Assembly (NCBI GenBank): GCA_020002185.1
Contig: CM034531.1
Location: 71,977,690 to 72,041,689 of the forward strand
Origin: Paraescarpia echinospica
Lineage: Eukaryota; Annelida; Polychaeta; Sabellida; Siboglinidae
Length of the DNA stretch: 64,000 bases
Direction: 5' to 3'
In this document: in pieces, positions 46,640-56,620 of the stretch
Position numbering within the stretch: position 1 is the first letter of the stretch
How the letters are laid out: every line of letters starts with the position of its first letter
Made by a program: the position numbers and the translations under genes
The notes under the pieces: generated by a model
Databases searched by the model: none
What the model was told of the DNA's origin: nothing
Seen by the model: the letters and a program-made list of their open reading frames with translations, nothing else

Positions 46640-47990
46640 TTAATAATAATATATACTAATATATAAAATATATCAAATAAATAAATAGCTCCAAACTATT
46701 ACTAATATAAAGTGAATCACTGAGGAAAGTATCAAACAAGCTACTAGCGTTCGTCTAGAATGATATTCTAAATAAATGTGTTTTTAGTTGACATTTAAAA
46801 CTGCCAAGAGTGTCCGAAGATTTTATGTAATTAGGTAGAGTGTTCCGGAGAGTTGCAGCGGCCACCGCGAACGAACTGTCACCAGCGCGTTACGGACAAC
46901 ATATTGTTGTTAGCAGACCGCAGCAATCTTGCGGATCTGTAAGGACACAAGAGATCACGCAAGTAGACGGGCGCATATTTTATGCATTGCCTTATACGTA
47001 AACACCAATATTTTGAACTCGATTATGTGAGCAACGGGTAGGCAGTGTAGATCATGCAACAGCAGAGCAGCACTATCATTTGCGGGCGACGCAATATCAA
47101 ACGAGCGGCCGAGTTGTGAATTCGTTGCAGACGAGCGTTGTTTGCAGATGTTCCGTATAATATGATTGAGTTACAATAGTCCAGCCGCGATGTCATTATG
47201 GCGTAGACTATGTGTTCCTTTGTTGCTTTATGTAAAAATCGGCTGATTTGATTAATGTGGCGTAGGTGGAATGCGGACACACTAACGGTTTGTGACACCT
47301 GTTTGTTCATGTTCAGGTATCTGTCCACGTAGACGCCGAGATTCCGGACACACATAATTTCAATGGTTGTTAAAGATAACTTCGGTTGCAATTTTGTTTT
47401 GTATGTAGCGCGATGTACAATTGCCACTCCACCGCCACGACCAGAAGCACGAGCGACATGTTGGAGTGTATATCCGGGCGGGGTTACTTCGGCTATTATC
47501 GCATCGTCTCCGTTCTTCTTAAGCCACATCTCTGTGATTGCCAGCACATCCCATTTATGCTTAATACTAGATTCGCTTATAGTCGTCGCTTTATTGGGTA
47601 GGGATCTAGCGTTAATCAGAGCCACATTTGGAGTATAATGACTGGCGATGGATTTCGTACTGCAGTTTTCAAGTGTTACCTGAGTGAGATTTGCTTGTGA
47701 GATTTGCTTTGTTGACTCCGCGCTGTTTAGAAATACCAGGTCTCACATTCAACGGCCCAAGCGTGGTTATTGTTCGGGTACGCCTCATTCCGGCTGATGT
47801 CCCGCACCTGGTCGGTGGTCTGCACAAGTTCAGCGTCCGTATTGTTGTTGTCCACGGTTGGATAGGCGGCTGACGAAAGTGTCGTAGGCCGAGAAGAAAC
47901 GTCTTGGACAACGACATGCTTCGCTGGTCGCTGGCAGGCTGAGCGTATAACTTCAGGTAATGTAGGTTGGAAACCGGTTCCGGTCAAGCT
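46640..47990 (-). mobile_element. LINE 'Z', internally deleted
   Basis: Minus-strand element with a pre-endonuclease region (about 47990-47630, including AVECETWYF), the N-terminal endonuclease, an abrupt join to the C-terminal part of the reverse transcriptase protein, and a decayed C-terminal tail (FKILVFTYKAMH near 46990) with an AT-rich 3' end near 46640. The central endonuclease and the whole catalytic palm are missing. Confidence 0.8.
47023..47625 (-). CDS. fused endonuclease/reverse-transcriptase-tail ORF of LINE Z (200 codons)
   Basis: An open frame joins residues 1-90, an APE endonuclease N-terminus (INARSLPNK, LAITEMWL, GYTLQHVAR, GRGGGVAIVHR), directly to residues about 91-200, the thumb/C-terminal region of the same type of ORF2 (VRNLGVYVDRYLNM, RLDYCNSIILYG, LQRIHNSAARLILRRP). 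The junction lies near IEIMCVRNLGV. Endonuclease blocks GDFN and SDH and all polymerase motifs are gone, so the product could neither nick nor copy. It has stayed open, or the deletion is young. No evidence that it is expressed. Confidence 0.65.
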   Translation of the reverse strand: MALINARSLPNKATTISESSIKHKWDVLAITEMWLKKNGDDAIIAEVTPPGYTLQHVARASGRGGGVAIVHRATYKTKLQPKLSLTTIEIMCVRNLGVYVDRYLNMNKQVSQTVSVSAFHLRHINQISRFLHKATKEHIVYAIMTSRLDYCNSIILYGTSANNARLQRIHNSAARLILRRPQMIVLLCCCMIYTAYPLLT

Positions 47991-48524
47991 TGGTTAATCA
48001 CAGCTGTCACGCCACAAGAGTAAAAGTCAATATAAAAGTCGATAAAAACTGAAGATCCAAGGCATGAACGATTCGCAATTGTCCCGTATCTATTCCTTGG
48101 ATATTCGCAGTTCAGTATATAGAAACACGAACACTTTATAGAATTCAAAACAATGATATTTTGACAATTTTACACGCAGAGCCCGAGAGCAGCCAAGCTG
48201 CCGCGCATCAACCGTATACCGACTGCTTAACTCATCCAACTGAATTCAACTCAGCTGATTTCTTTATAAAACACATTTATTTTGTGTTACACGTGATTAG
48301 ATAAGGTAGATGACGTTTTTTGTATCAAATGTAAACATAGGTTGTTTATTGTTTAGGAATTAAATATTTGTAATTCACTATTCACCGATGAGCAATGCCA
48401 TTGTGCTACACGAATCTTCCGTCCACGTAACATAAAGTATTGGTGAAGGATTACAGTGCGTAATACTGAATATGTCGGGCATCGCAAAGGACACGGGAGC
48501 AGAATTTACAGGCTTGGGCTATGT
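47991..48524. other. unassigned spacer
   Basis: No gene or named repeat recognised. Confidence 0.45.
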
Positions 48525-48600
48525 GGGTTGACACATCCCGGAAAAAAATAGGGCAAAGCATCATAGTGCAATGTGCCACTTTGTGTAACGTTCGGTTAAA
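48525..48600 (+). promoter_or_regulatory. galaxin upstream element (gene D, diverged)
   Basis: Starts GGGTTGACACATCCCGGA like units A-C, then diverges, with AGATCCGG and a TATA-like box following in the same order. Confidence 0.55.
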
Positions 48601-48678
48601 TTTCACAAACACATAAACGTCTAGATCCGGGGAATTATCGAGTTGACTCACTAGAGCCGAGGAAACTGTGGTCAGTAA

Positions 48679-48688
48679 GTATATACGA
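48679..48688 (+). promoter_or_regulatory. TATA-like box of galaxin D
   Basis: GTATATACGA aligned with TATATATAAG of A/B by the shared flanks (GTCAGTA before, GGATGCACAT after). At the end of the leader exon the aligned donor GTACGC of A/B reads GCAAGC here. Confidence 0.45.
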
Positions 48689-49381
48689 CACACAAAATTC
48701 TAGGATGCACATACGCAACAACGTCATGTATACTAGGACAACTACCGATACATCTGAAAGAAGACCTAGACAAGCAAGCATACATTTAAATAGTATTTAT
48801 GTAAAGAATACTATTTTATATCAATATAAATATAAAACGTTGTCGAGAAACAGCGAGGAAGATTAATATATCCGTCCGGTAATTACATAATGATATGTAC
48901 AAATCTGGTGAATTGCGGTAGTTCTCTCCAAGTAAGGAACTCGTCGTCACTATGTAATGCTATTCTCGTTAAAACATTTAAAAAAAAAAACAATACTTTC
49001 TATTAATCAAACCATGAAAATGATTGTATTCATAACACATGTACTTCGGAAAAAAAACTTCGTTTTTTGTATATTGTTGTGTTTTGTAACTTGTGTGAGT
49101 CAATCCGGTGCCTTTTGTGTTCATATACGTATACCAGTGCAGTTTAAAACTAAATTCGGTGTCGTGATCTCCAGTCTTGTTCACATAGATATCACAACTG
49201 CACAAAACTTGCAAAAATAATATATACATGTCTTCGATCTTAATCAGTAATAACACAACAATTTTCTGACGAGCCAAATCATAACATTATGAAGTTGGAA
49301 TCTCAGACACACACTCCAACCGTAAATAATGTACTAAACGATGTATTATAACACTCATTCGTATAATGTTGCTTGTTGCAG

Positions 49382-49590
49382 CTGCCGCAGAATGAAAGCC
49401 ACAGCGGCCCTTTTTACAACTGCCGTGTTTCTTGCAATGGCGGAAGCAGGCAAATTTCCTACATTCTCTTCCGGCGGCCAGCTGTACGGTAATCGTCCAG
49501 TCAACCCAAAATGCAGCGTTTGCTGAGGTGGCCAAGTTTTCGACGGAAGGTACGGCGCGTGCTGCGGTAATCGAACCGTTATCACATGTA
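49382..49590 (+). pseudogene. galaxin-like gene D, second exon, stop in a CC motif
   Basis: Acceptor TTGTTGCAG ends at 49381. Exactly ten bases later ATG-AAA (49392) opens a signal peptide MKATAALFTTAVFLAMAEA and a linker GKFPTFSSGGQLYGNRPVN, then KCSVC and TGA (49524-49526), then GGQVFDGRYGACCGNRTV in the same frame. Restoring register with A-C shows that the TGA occupies the second position of a Cys-Cys pair (TGC to TGA is one change). After one repeat the coding frame runs into an (AT)n tract at 49590. Exon structure and the 10-nt leader match A-C, so this is an older paralogue, now broken. Confidence 0.75.
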
Positions 49591-49626
<36 letters not shown>

Positions 49627-49662
49627 CATATATATATGTATACATATATATTTAAACATATA
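49588..49662. repeat. (TA)n / ATATAC low-complexity tract
   Basis: TA-rich run that truncates galaxin D; flanked on the right by TTTAAACATATATAAACAAATATTCG, similar to the flank of the (AT)n at 33924-33957. Confidence 0.9.
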
Positions 49663-49705
49663 TAAACAAATATTCGTATGATGTATGTTTGTATAAGCAG
49701 TGACA

Positions 49706-50051
49706 GTGTCAACGATTTGTCAGCTGTCGTCCATCGTGTTCCGCTCGGTTTCCTGGACGCCATCCGAATTTGAGTTGAAATGACCTTCAGAGCAGGACCA
49801 GAAGCAAACGTTGCCAATTCGTCGATCAAATGCTGCTGTTTTTCTGCAAGATTTTGTTTCCTTTTCTTGTTTGAATTCTTTATCTGTGGTCCCTTTCGCG
49901 CATTCAGACGACGGTATTTCTGCCTTAATGTCTTGAGCTTAGCATGCAGTGCAGCTTTTCCGTGTGAAGTCTGCATGTCTCGCTGTCCAGCTGACGTTTC
50001 CAAATCAACAGGTGCTGAAGATGAACTTGACGGCAGACAACATCCAATCAC
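49706..50051 (-). pseudogene. P-element/THAP9-like transposase fragment
   Basis: Minus-strand frame from 50051: after a low-complexity start it reads a basic coiled-coil-like segment (AALHAKLKTLRQKYRRLNAR, NSNKKRKQNLAEKQQHLI) and then FASGPALKVISTQI and GTRWTTADKSLTLSLL. The last part matches the helix-turn-helix region of P-element-type transposases, in which a leucine-rich coiled coil precedes a GPAL..I..Q and GRRYS...LTL segment. A splice-acceptor-like TTTGCAACAG lies just upstream. No THAP finger and no DDE catalytic part remain; the frame past 49706 is antisense to galaxin D. The fragment is truncated at the boundary with the (AT)n flank. Confidence 0.55.
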
Positions 50052-50060
50052 ATGTAAATG

Positions 50061-50642
50061 TACTGTTGCAAAGAAGAAAACACATTACGCATTTAATAAA
50101 ATACACACACCCATAAGACTATCAAACAAAGGTAAGGTAAATGAAGTGGTGGCTATTGTTCCGACGGGACATTCATAATGGCCGCAGCTAGTTTGATGTA
50201 TACAATAACAGAAACAGTGTGCGAGTTGTAAATGGGCAATATTTATTGTCTATGCTCAAATGTCATGGCATAAATTACATCAATGCAATTGTATTGACGC
50301 AAAGAACCGATTATTGGTTAAGACTCGACAAACAATACAATGCATAAATAAACATGACATTCAAAGATCAAAGGTGAGGGGTGTCAACAAAGTTTTAATT
50401 TGCCCATATAAATATATATTCGTTTGCATAGGCATACATCTAAGACATTTAGAACCTATGTTTACTTACTTTATAAAAAACCTCCACATAATAAAGGGTA
50501 GTGTTAAAGGTTATTATAAACATAACATCACATCACAATCATGTAGTCATGGATAAAACTGTTTTAATTAATCAACAAAGTCCCTTGTGTGTGCATCAAG
50601 CATTTGTACATTAAACCCAAAGTGATCGCATCCATATAACAC
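50061..50642. other. unassigned spacer
   Basis: AT-rich sequence without recognised signature. Confidence 0.45.
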
Positions 50643-51544
50643 ATGCAACAATATACTTTTTTGCATTCGGTTATACAAGAAACAATTGAACAGTTAAACG
50701 CAACATCGATGCACCGTTTGTTGCATTCAATTGTGAACCAGTATCCCGGCACCTTCTTCGATGCGTTGGAAGCGCTACAAGCTCAAACGACCACCCCCAC
50801 CCGGTCCAACCATCGAAAACCTCCCCCAGTTGTGCTTCTGCGGCAGATGTAGAGATATGCCGACATACCTGGAGAGGTTATGCTATGATCTACACCTCTG
50901 CATATCTGAAAGACAAGTGGGTATTTGACATTAAAAGGCAACACAGAAGCACTAGTTAAGCATACTACAATTGTGAAATCAAAATGCAAGCTTTTGTTTT
51001 AAGTTAACGATTACCCTGAGGTAATGTAGTAAAGAACCTTGAAGTTAACTTATTGATTCTTTCATTAATATGCCAAAGGTGGCATACCCTTCGAATACTT
51101 GATAACAAAGACATACTATTAGCATAACACCGATTTAAACATGTTGGCATTACATTTACCTTGACGATTCAAACGTGGGGTTCAGGCAGCACTTTGAAAT
51201 GTCCAACAAGTCTAGCTGTCATAGTTACACACGACAAATATATTGCCACGAAAAATAGTTAATAATCCTTGCCAGTTAGCAGCTATCACAGCAATCTATA
51301 ATATTGACTCTGGCCAGGGTGATCATTTTAATTAAATTATTAATAATAATTTTTACAGATCAACATGGCCTACCGGGCAGACATATTTGTTCAGGACCCA
51401 TGGGATGATACGACAGCATTGTGACATGCTACCTACAGGCAGTCTGTGCTGTGGAGACAAGGCAGACGTGAGGCAAACATCCGACGTGTCATCCCCAGCT
51501 GCGTTGTATGCAGAATCCGGGACAGATTCCCCAGTCCCAGTTGA
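50643..51544 (+). pseudogene. P2X7-ballast-like cysteine domain, two exons, broken
   Basis: Exon 1 (to 50916) starts with a helical segment (LHSIVNQYPGTFFDALEAL) and, after a frame change, reads RPPPPGPTIENLPQLCFCGR then CRDMPTYLERLCY and CISERQ. Intron donor GTGGGT (50917), acceptor TTTTTACAG (51358). Exon 2 continues in phase 0: INMAYRADIFVQDPWDDTTA, a TGA at 51422-51424, then HATYRQSVLWRQGRRE, RRVIPSCVVCRIRDRFPSPS and TGA at 51542-51544. C-x-C-x2-C-x2-MPT...C followed by YRAD..., AYRQ... and PSC...IR..FP is the zinc-binding cytoplasmic domain known from the P2X7 receptor tail and from many invertebrate proteins without a channel. No P2X channel sequence is visible. The frame change and two stops make it a pseudogene. 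Confidence 0.65.
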
Positions 51545-51595
51545 GTATACACTTGCATCCAGGTCAGTCGGTTTTAACAAGATTTAACAAGATTG

Positions 51596-51621
51596 CCATC
51601 CAGAGAATTAACTCTAGATGG
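51596..51621 (-). other. conserved 3' UTR stem-loop of CR1 copy 3
   Basis: Minus-strand CCATCTAGAG-TTAATT-CTCTGGATGG: ten base pairs (one G-U) around a 6-nt loop, immediately before the tandem terminal repeat. In copy 2 one stem base differs but still pairs as G-U. Confidence 0.65.
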
Positions 51622-51670
51622 CAGGTGGACAAGGAAGCCCTTTGGCTTATCGAGAGTCCAACCCATTTAT

Positions 51671-54568
51671 CTACATATATCCAGCCCTTCTGAGGTATGT
51701 GTCGATTTTATTTCTAAACATATTCAAACTACTAGCACCCACACAATCATCAGATCATCTGTTCCATTCACTCACAGTCCTTTGTGAAAATGAGAACTTT
51801 CTCACGTCTAATCTACACTGCTCCTTCACTAATGTAACTTCATGTCCTCTAGTCTTTCTATCTTTCTTAACTGAAAAAAACATATTTCTATCAATATTTT
51901 CATAACCATTCAATATTTTAAACACTTCTATCTGATCTCCTCTCAATCTCCTGGTCTCTAGTGTTGTTAAACCACATTCTTTTAGGCGTTTTTCATAACT
52001 ACGATCCCTCAGTTTTGGTATCATTTTAGTCGCTCTCCTCTGTACTCTTTCTAGCATATCTATGTCCTTCTTGCGGTATGACCTCCACGCTTGTATACAA
52101 TATTCTAAATGAGGCCTAACTATTGTTTTGTTCAGCGGTATTATTAGTTCTTTTTCTTTATATGCTATATTTCGCCTAATCAATCCAAGGATTTGATTTC
52201 CCTTTGAAGCTGCAATTCCACACTGCTCTGAAACCTTCATGTCAGCACTAGTTGTCAGCCCTAAGTCTTTTTCTTTTACAGTAGTACTTAGTACAGTTCC
52301 CCCCATTGTATATTCTACATATTCGTTCCCATGTCCTGTGTGGAGGCATTTACATTTCCCAAAATTGAACAACATTTGCCACTTTTCAGACCATTTGATC
52401 AACCTGTCAAGATCATCTTGTAAATGCTGTCTATCCCCATCACTTTTAATCCTTCTAAACACTTTTGTATCATCTGCAAATTTCAACACCTTGCTAGTTA
52501 TATCATCGTCCAAATCGTTTATATATATTAAGAATAATAAAGGTCCCAGTACTGATCCCTGTGGAACCCCACTCAAAACTGATTTCCAGTTTGAAACCTC
52601 CCCATCAACAACTACCCGTTGTCTTCTGTCAATCAGCCATTTTTCTATCCAGTTAATTATACCATTTCCTATGCCATGGGCTTTTAGTTTAAGCAGTAAT
52701 CTCTGAGGTGGCACTTTGTCGAAAGCTTTTTGAAAATCTAAGTAGATGATATCTACTGGTGATCCATCATCTACCCACTTAGTGATATCTTCCAAAAAAC
52801 ATAACATATTTGGTAAGCATGACCTCGCTTTTAGAAACCCATGTTGAGATGGGTTTATCAAGTAATGTTTAACAAGAAAATCCACCATGTGATCTTTAAT
52901 TAGTCTTTCTAATAATTTACAAATCACCGATGTTAAACTAACTGGTCTATAATTATTTGACTTGTTTCTCGAACCTTTTTTAAATAACGGTATAATGTTT
53001 GCTTCTTTCCATTCTAAAGGAACCACTCCCTCTTCTAATGACAAGTTGAAAACTGTTGCAAGTGGTATGCTAATTTGTTCTACAATTTCCACTAGTAGTT
53101 TGGGTGGAATATCATCCACTCCAGGTGATTTATTTTCCTTCATAGCATTAATTTTCTTAGCTACCATTTTTGGGGTTACAATTAACTGTCCTAAATAGTC
53201 TGATTCTGCCCCCTTGAACTTAGCCTCTGATCCTGGAAGTGAACAAATGTCTTCTCTGGTAAACACTGAACTAAAATACTCATTCAGGTCTTCTGCCATT
53301 AAGAATCCCTCTGTTATTATATTTCCAGCAATATCTTCTAGAGAACCGACCTTATCCTGAACGTTCTGTTTGCTCCAAGCATATGCATAAAAACTCTCGC
53401 TGTCTTGTTTTATATTACAAGCTAATTTATGTTCATAGCTTCTGTTTGAATTTCTAATTTCAGCTGTAGCTTGGTTTAGTGCTTCTTTATAAATGTTGTA
53501 GTCTTCGTCATTGCCTGTACGTCTATATGACTTCCACATCATTTGTTTATGCTTAATTTTTATAATGGCTTCTTTCGAAAAGTATTTCTTTCTGGTCCGT
53601 TTCCCTTGTTTTTTGAAGGGAACAAATTTATCTACGATGCACTCTATTTCATTCTTTAAGATATACCAGCATTCTGTTGCTGTCTTATTCTTCAGTGTAT
53701 TATTCCAGTCTATCTTTGCTAAATATTTCCTCATTTCCTTATATCTTCCTTTGTGGAAATTTCTCCTGAACTGCTTTTTATTATTTCTTTCTGATTTTAC
53801 TTTGATGGTAAAATGTATCTGGTTGTGATCACTACTTCCCAGAGGCTCACATAATTTAACATTGTCAACTAATTCATTCTGTGAGGACAAAACTAAGTCT
53901 AACACATTCTCTCCCCTGGTTGGTTCTAGCACATGTTGAGAAAGGAAACTATCTTGTACTAAAACTAAAAACTTGTGGTCCTCACTACCCATACTCTGTA
54001 GAGATTTCCATTTTATATGCCCATGGTTAAAATCCCCCATAATAACACAGTCCTGTTTGCTCACTTCCCTTATAGCGTTTTGTATTTTTTCATTCTCTTC
54101 TATGCTTATGTTTGGACTTCGATAAACTAATCCAACCGTTAACGTTGAGTTTCCTGTAACTATGTTACACCAAACAGCTTCTTCGCAATCTGCTTCTCTG
54201 TCTAATTTTATTTCATAAGCCTGGATAGATTCTTTAATATATAAAATAACTCCACCTCCCCTTCTTCCTATTATATCTTTCCTAAACATTACATATCCTG
54301 TCAGTCCCAATTCGGCATCTGATATATCGGTGGTTGCCCATGATTCGGTTATACCTATTATGTGAGGGTCAATATCTTCTACCATAATGTTTAGTTCATT
54401 TCTTTTGTTTACTATACCCCTTGCATTTAAACAAACACATTTATACCCAGCTTCAGAACAGTTTTCCAGACTGTTCTTTGCTGAATTATTTTTGCTGCCT
54501 TTATCTATGCCTCCAGTTTCAGGCTTCTCTGCGAGTCCCCCCTGCGAATTTTGTTTAAATAGATGCAA
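51671..54568 (-). pseudogene. CR1 ORF2: APE endonuclease and reverse transcriptase, one late stop
   Basis: 937 codons are open from 54568 to a TGA at 51757-51755; 27 more codons follow in frame to the natural end YLRRAGYM and TAG at 51673-51671, by comparison with copy 2, where the same site codes Leu. Endonuclease residues are all present: N48, E75 (ITESW), Y149, D179 and N181 (GDFN), D247 and H248 (SDH). Reverse transcriptase: RPVSL at 541-545, LDFQKAFD with catalytic D611, GVPQGSVLGP at 667-676, FADD at 697-700. The enzyme would nick target DNA and prime cDNA from it. No ATG precedes the endonuclease domain, so translation most simply depends on frameshifting from ORF1 at 54559-54553. Loss of the last 27 residues may or may not abolish activity. 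Confidence 0.9.
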
Positions 54569-55500
54569 CCTGTCCCACTGTCAACAGATCGCAGCAGATT
54601 ATCTGAGAATACTGCTGCCCTCTTTCCACTTAGATGGAGGCCATCTCTCATGTACATATCTTCTCTCCCAACAAAGTACCCCCATAAATCTATGAATCCC
54701 ACGCCCTCTTCCTCACACATCTGCTCAACTAGTGCGTTGATCGCCATCCTCTTACAGTTTCTGTATCTTGCCCCCCTTCATCCCATTACTGGCAAAATTC
54801 CTGAGAGAATAACCTGTTCCACTCTTGTCTTCTTTAGCTTCCTCACTAGATGTCAGTACTTCAGAACTATACCAGTTGTTCCCTCCTTGTCTGCATTGTT
54901 TGTCCCAACGTGTACTAGTATAGACCCTCCCTTGCCATGCCCCAATACCTTCTCTACCCTTTCGGTCACATGCTCTATCCTAGCCCCCGGTAGACATACA
55001 ACAACGTCCTTCCCCTCGCATATAGTCTTGTCTGTTTTTCTCAGAATTGAATCGCCCATAAACACTCTCTCTTTTCTCCTTGCCCCCTCAATCACTGCCT
55101 CGTAGTAGCTCCTCCGGTTTGCATATGTCTTGTTGTTGTCTTTTCCTCTTGTCGTCTTCTCTCCTGTCACATTCTCTTCCATTCCCTTCTTTCCTGTCGC
55201 GTTTTCTCTTGTCCCCTTTCCTCCTGTCATCTTCTCTTCTAGCACATTTACTCTCACTTTCTTTCGTCCCTTCTTCTTTCCTCCCATAACATTTTCTTTT
55301 ATCCTCTCCCGTCCCTTTTCCCCGGCTACCTCCTTCACTACCGTCACTTTCTCCCCTGTCACCTTCACGCCTGTCACGTTTTCTGTTTTTTGCTGAACAC
55401 TCTGTCTTCTTCCATCAGTCTTCTGTCTGACAGTCTTACCAACTGCCTCTGTGGTATCTACCTCTTCACCACCTGTATCGCTGTCGTGTCTCTCCTCGTT
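54505..55500 (-). pseudogene. CR1 ORF1 (copy 3), nonsense codon, 5' end in gap
   Basis: The linker and esterase domain match copy 1 (FMGDSILRK, HVGTNNADKEG, RDGLHLSGKR). AGA has become TGA at 54855-54853 (KYR to KY-stop). Behind the slippery heptamer the stop of copy 1 (TAA) is AAA, so the 0 frame runs 16 codons further to end in KLEA. The zinc finger lies in the gap. Confidence 0.88.
54553..54559 (-). promoter_or_regulatory. candidate -1 frameshift heptamer TTTAAAC (copy 3)
   Basis: T-TTA-AAC in ORF1 frame; ORF2 continues as TTT-AAA-CAA in the -1 frame. Confidence 0.6.
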
Positions 55501-56500
55501 NNNNNNNNNNNNNNNNNNNNNNNNNNNNNNNNNNNNNNNNNNNNNNNNNNNNNNNNNNNNNNNNNNNNNNNNNNNNNNNNNNNNNNNNNNNNNNNNNNNN
55601 NNNNNNNNNNNNNNNNNNNNNNNNNNNNNNNNNNNNNNNNNNNNNNNNNNNNNNNNNNNNNNNNNNNNNNNNNNNNNNNNNNNNNNNNNNNNNNNNNNNN
55701 NNNNNNNNNNNNNNNNNNNNNNNNNNNNNNNNNNNNNNNNNNNNNNNNNNNNNNNNNNNNNNNNNNNNNNNNNNNNNNNNNNNNNNNNNNNNNNNNNNNN
55801 NNNNNNNNNNNNNNNNNNNNNNNNNNNNNNNNNNNNNNNNNNNNNNNNNNNNNNNNNNNNNNNNNNNNNNNNNNNNNNNNNNNNNNNNNNNNNNNNNNNN
55901 NNNNNNNNNNNNNNNNNNNNNNNNNNNNNNNNNNNNNNNNNNNNNNNNNNNNNNNNNNNNNNNNNNNNNNNNNNNNNNNNNNNNNNNNNNNNNNNNNNNN
56001 NNNNNNNNNNNNNNNNNNNNNNNNNNNNNNNNNNNNNNNNNNNNNNNNNNNNNNNNNNNNNNNNNNNNNNNNNNNNNNNNNNNNNNNNNNNNNNNNNNNN
56101 NNNNNNNNNNNNNNNNNNNNNNNNNNNNNNNNNNNNNNNNNNNNNNNNNNNNNNNNNNNNNNNNNNNNNNNNNNNNNNNNNNNNNNNNNNNNNNNNNNNN
56201 NNNNNNNNNNNNNNNNNNNNNNNNNNNNNNNNNNNNNNNNNNNNNNNNNNNNNNNNNNNNNNNNNNNNNNNNNNNNNNNNNNNNNNNNNNNNNNNNNNNN
56301 NNNNNNNNNNNNNNNNNNNNNNNNNNNNNNNNNNNNNNNNNNNNNNNNNNNNNNNNNNNNNNNNNNNNNNNNNNNNNNNNNNNNNNNNNNNNNNNNNNNN
56401 NNNNNNNNNNNNNNNNNNNNNNNNNNNNNNNNNNNNNNNNNNNNNNNNNNNNNNNNNNNNNNNNNNNNNNNNNNNNNNNNNNNNNNNNNNNNNNNNNNNN
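55501..56500. other. assembly gap (1000 N)
   Basis: Exactly 1000 N inside the ORF1 of CR1 copy 3. The missing part should include the ORF1 N-terminus with the zinc finger and the CR1 5' UTR. Confidence 0.99.
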
Positions 56501-56620
56501 AGACACACACACCCACACGCCCGCCCCCCCACACACACACGGTTCAAAGAAAATAAGTAATAACTTATTCAAGATACCGTGTGTTTTTTGTAGAAAAAGC
56601 ATACAAAGCGGGAATATAGT

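Larger units (their letters stand above)
51576..55500 (-). mobile_element. CR1-like LINE, copy 3 (best preserved; 5' end in gap)
   Basis: Minus strand: ORF1 from the gap edge (55500) to about 54505 with one nonsense codon, ORF2 54568-51671, a short 3' UTR with a hairpin, and a terminal tandem repeat (AAATCTTGTT twice at about 51576-51595). It differs from copy 1 by a few percent, so both are young. Confidence 0.93.
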
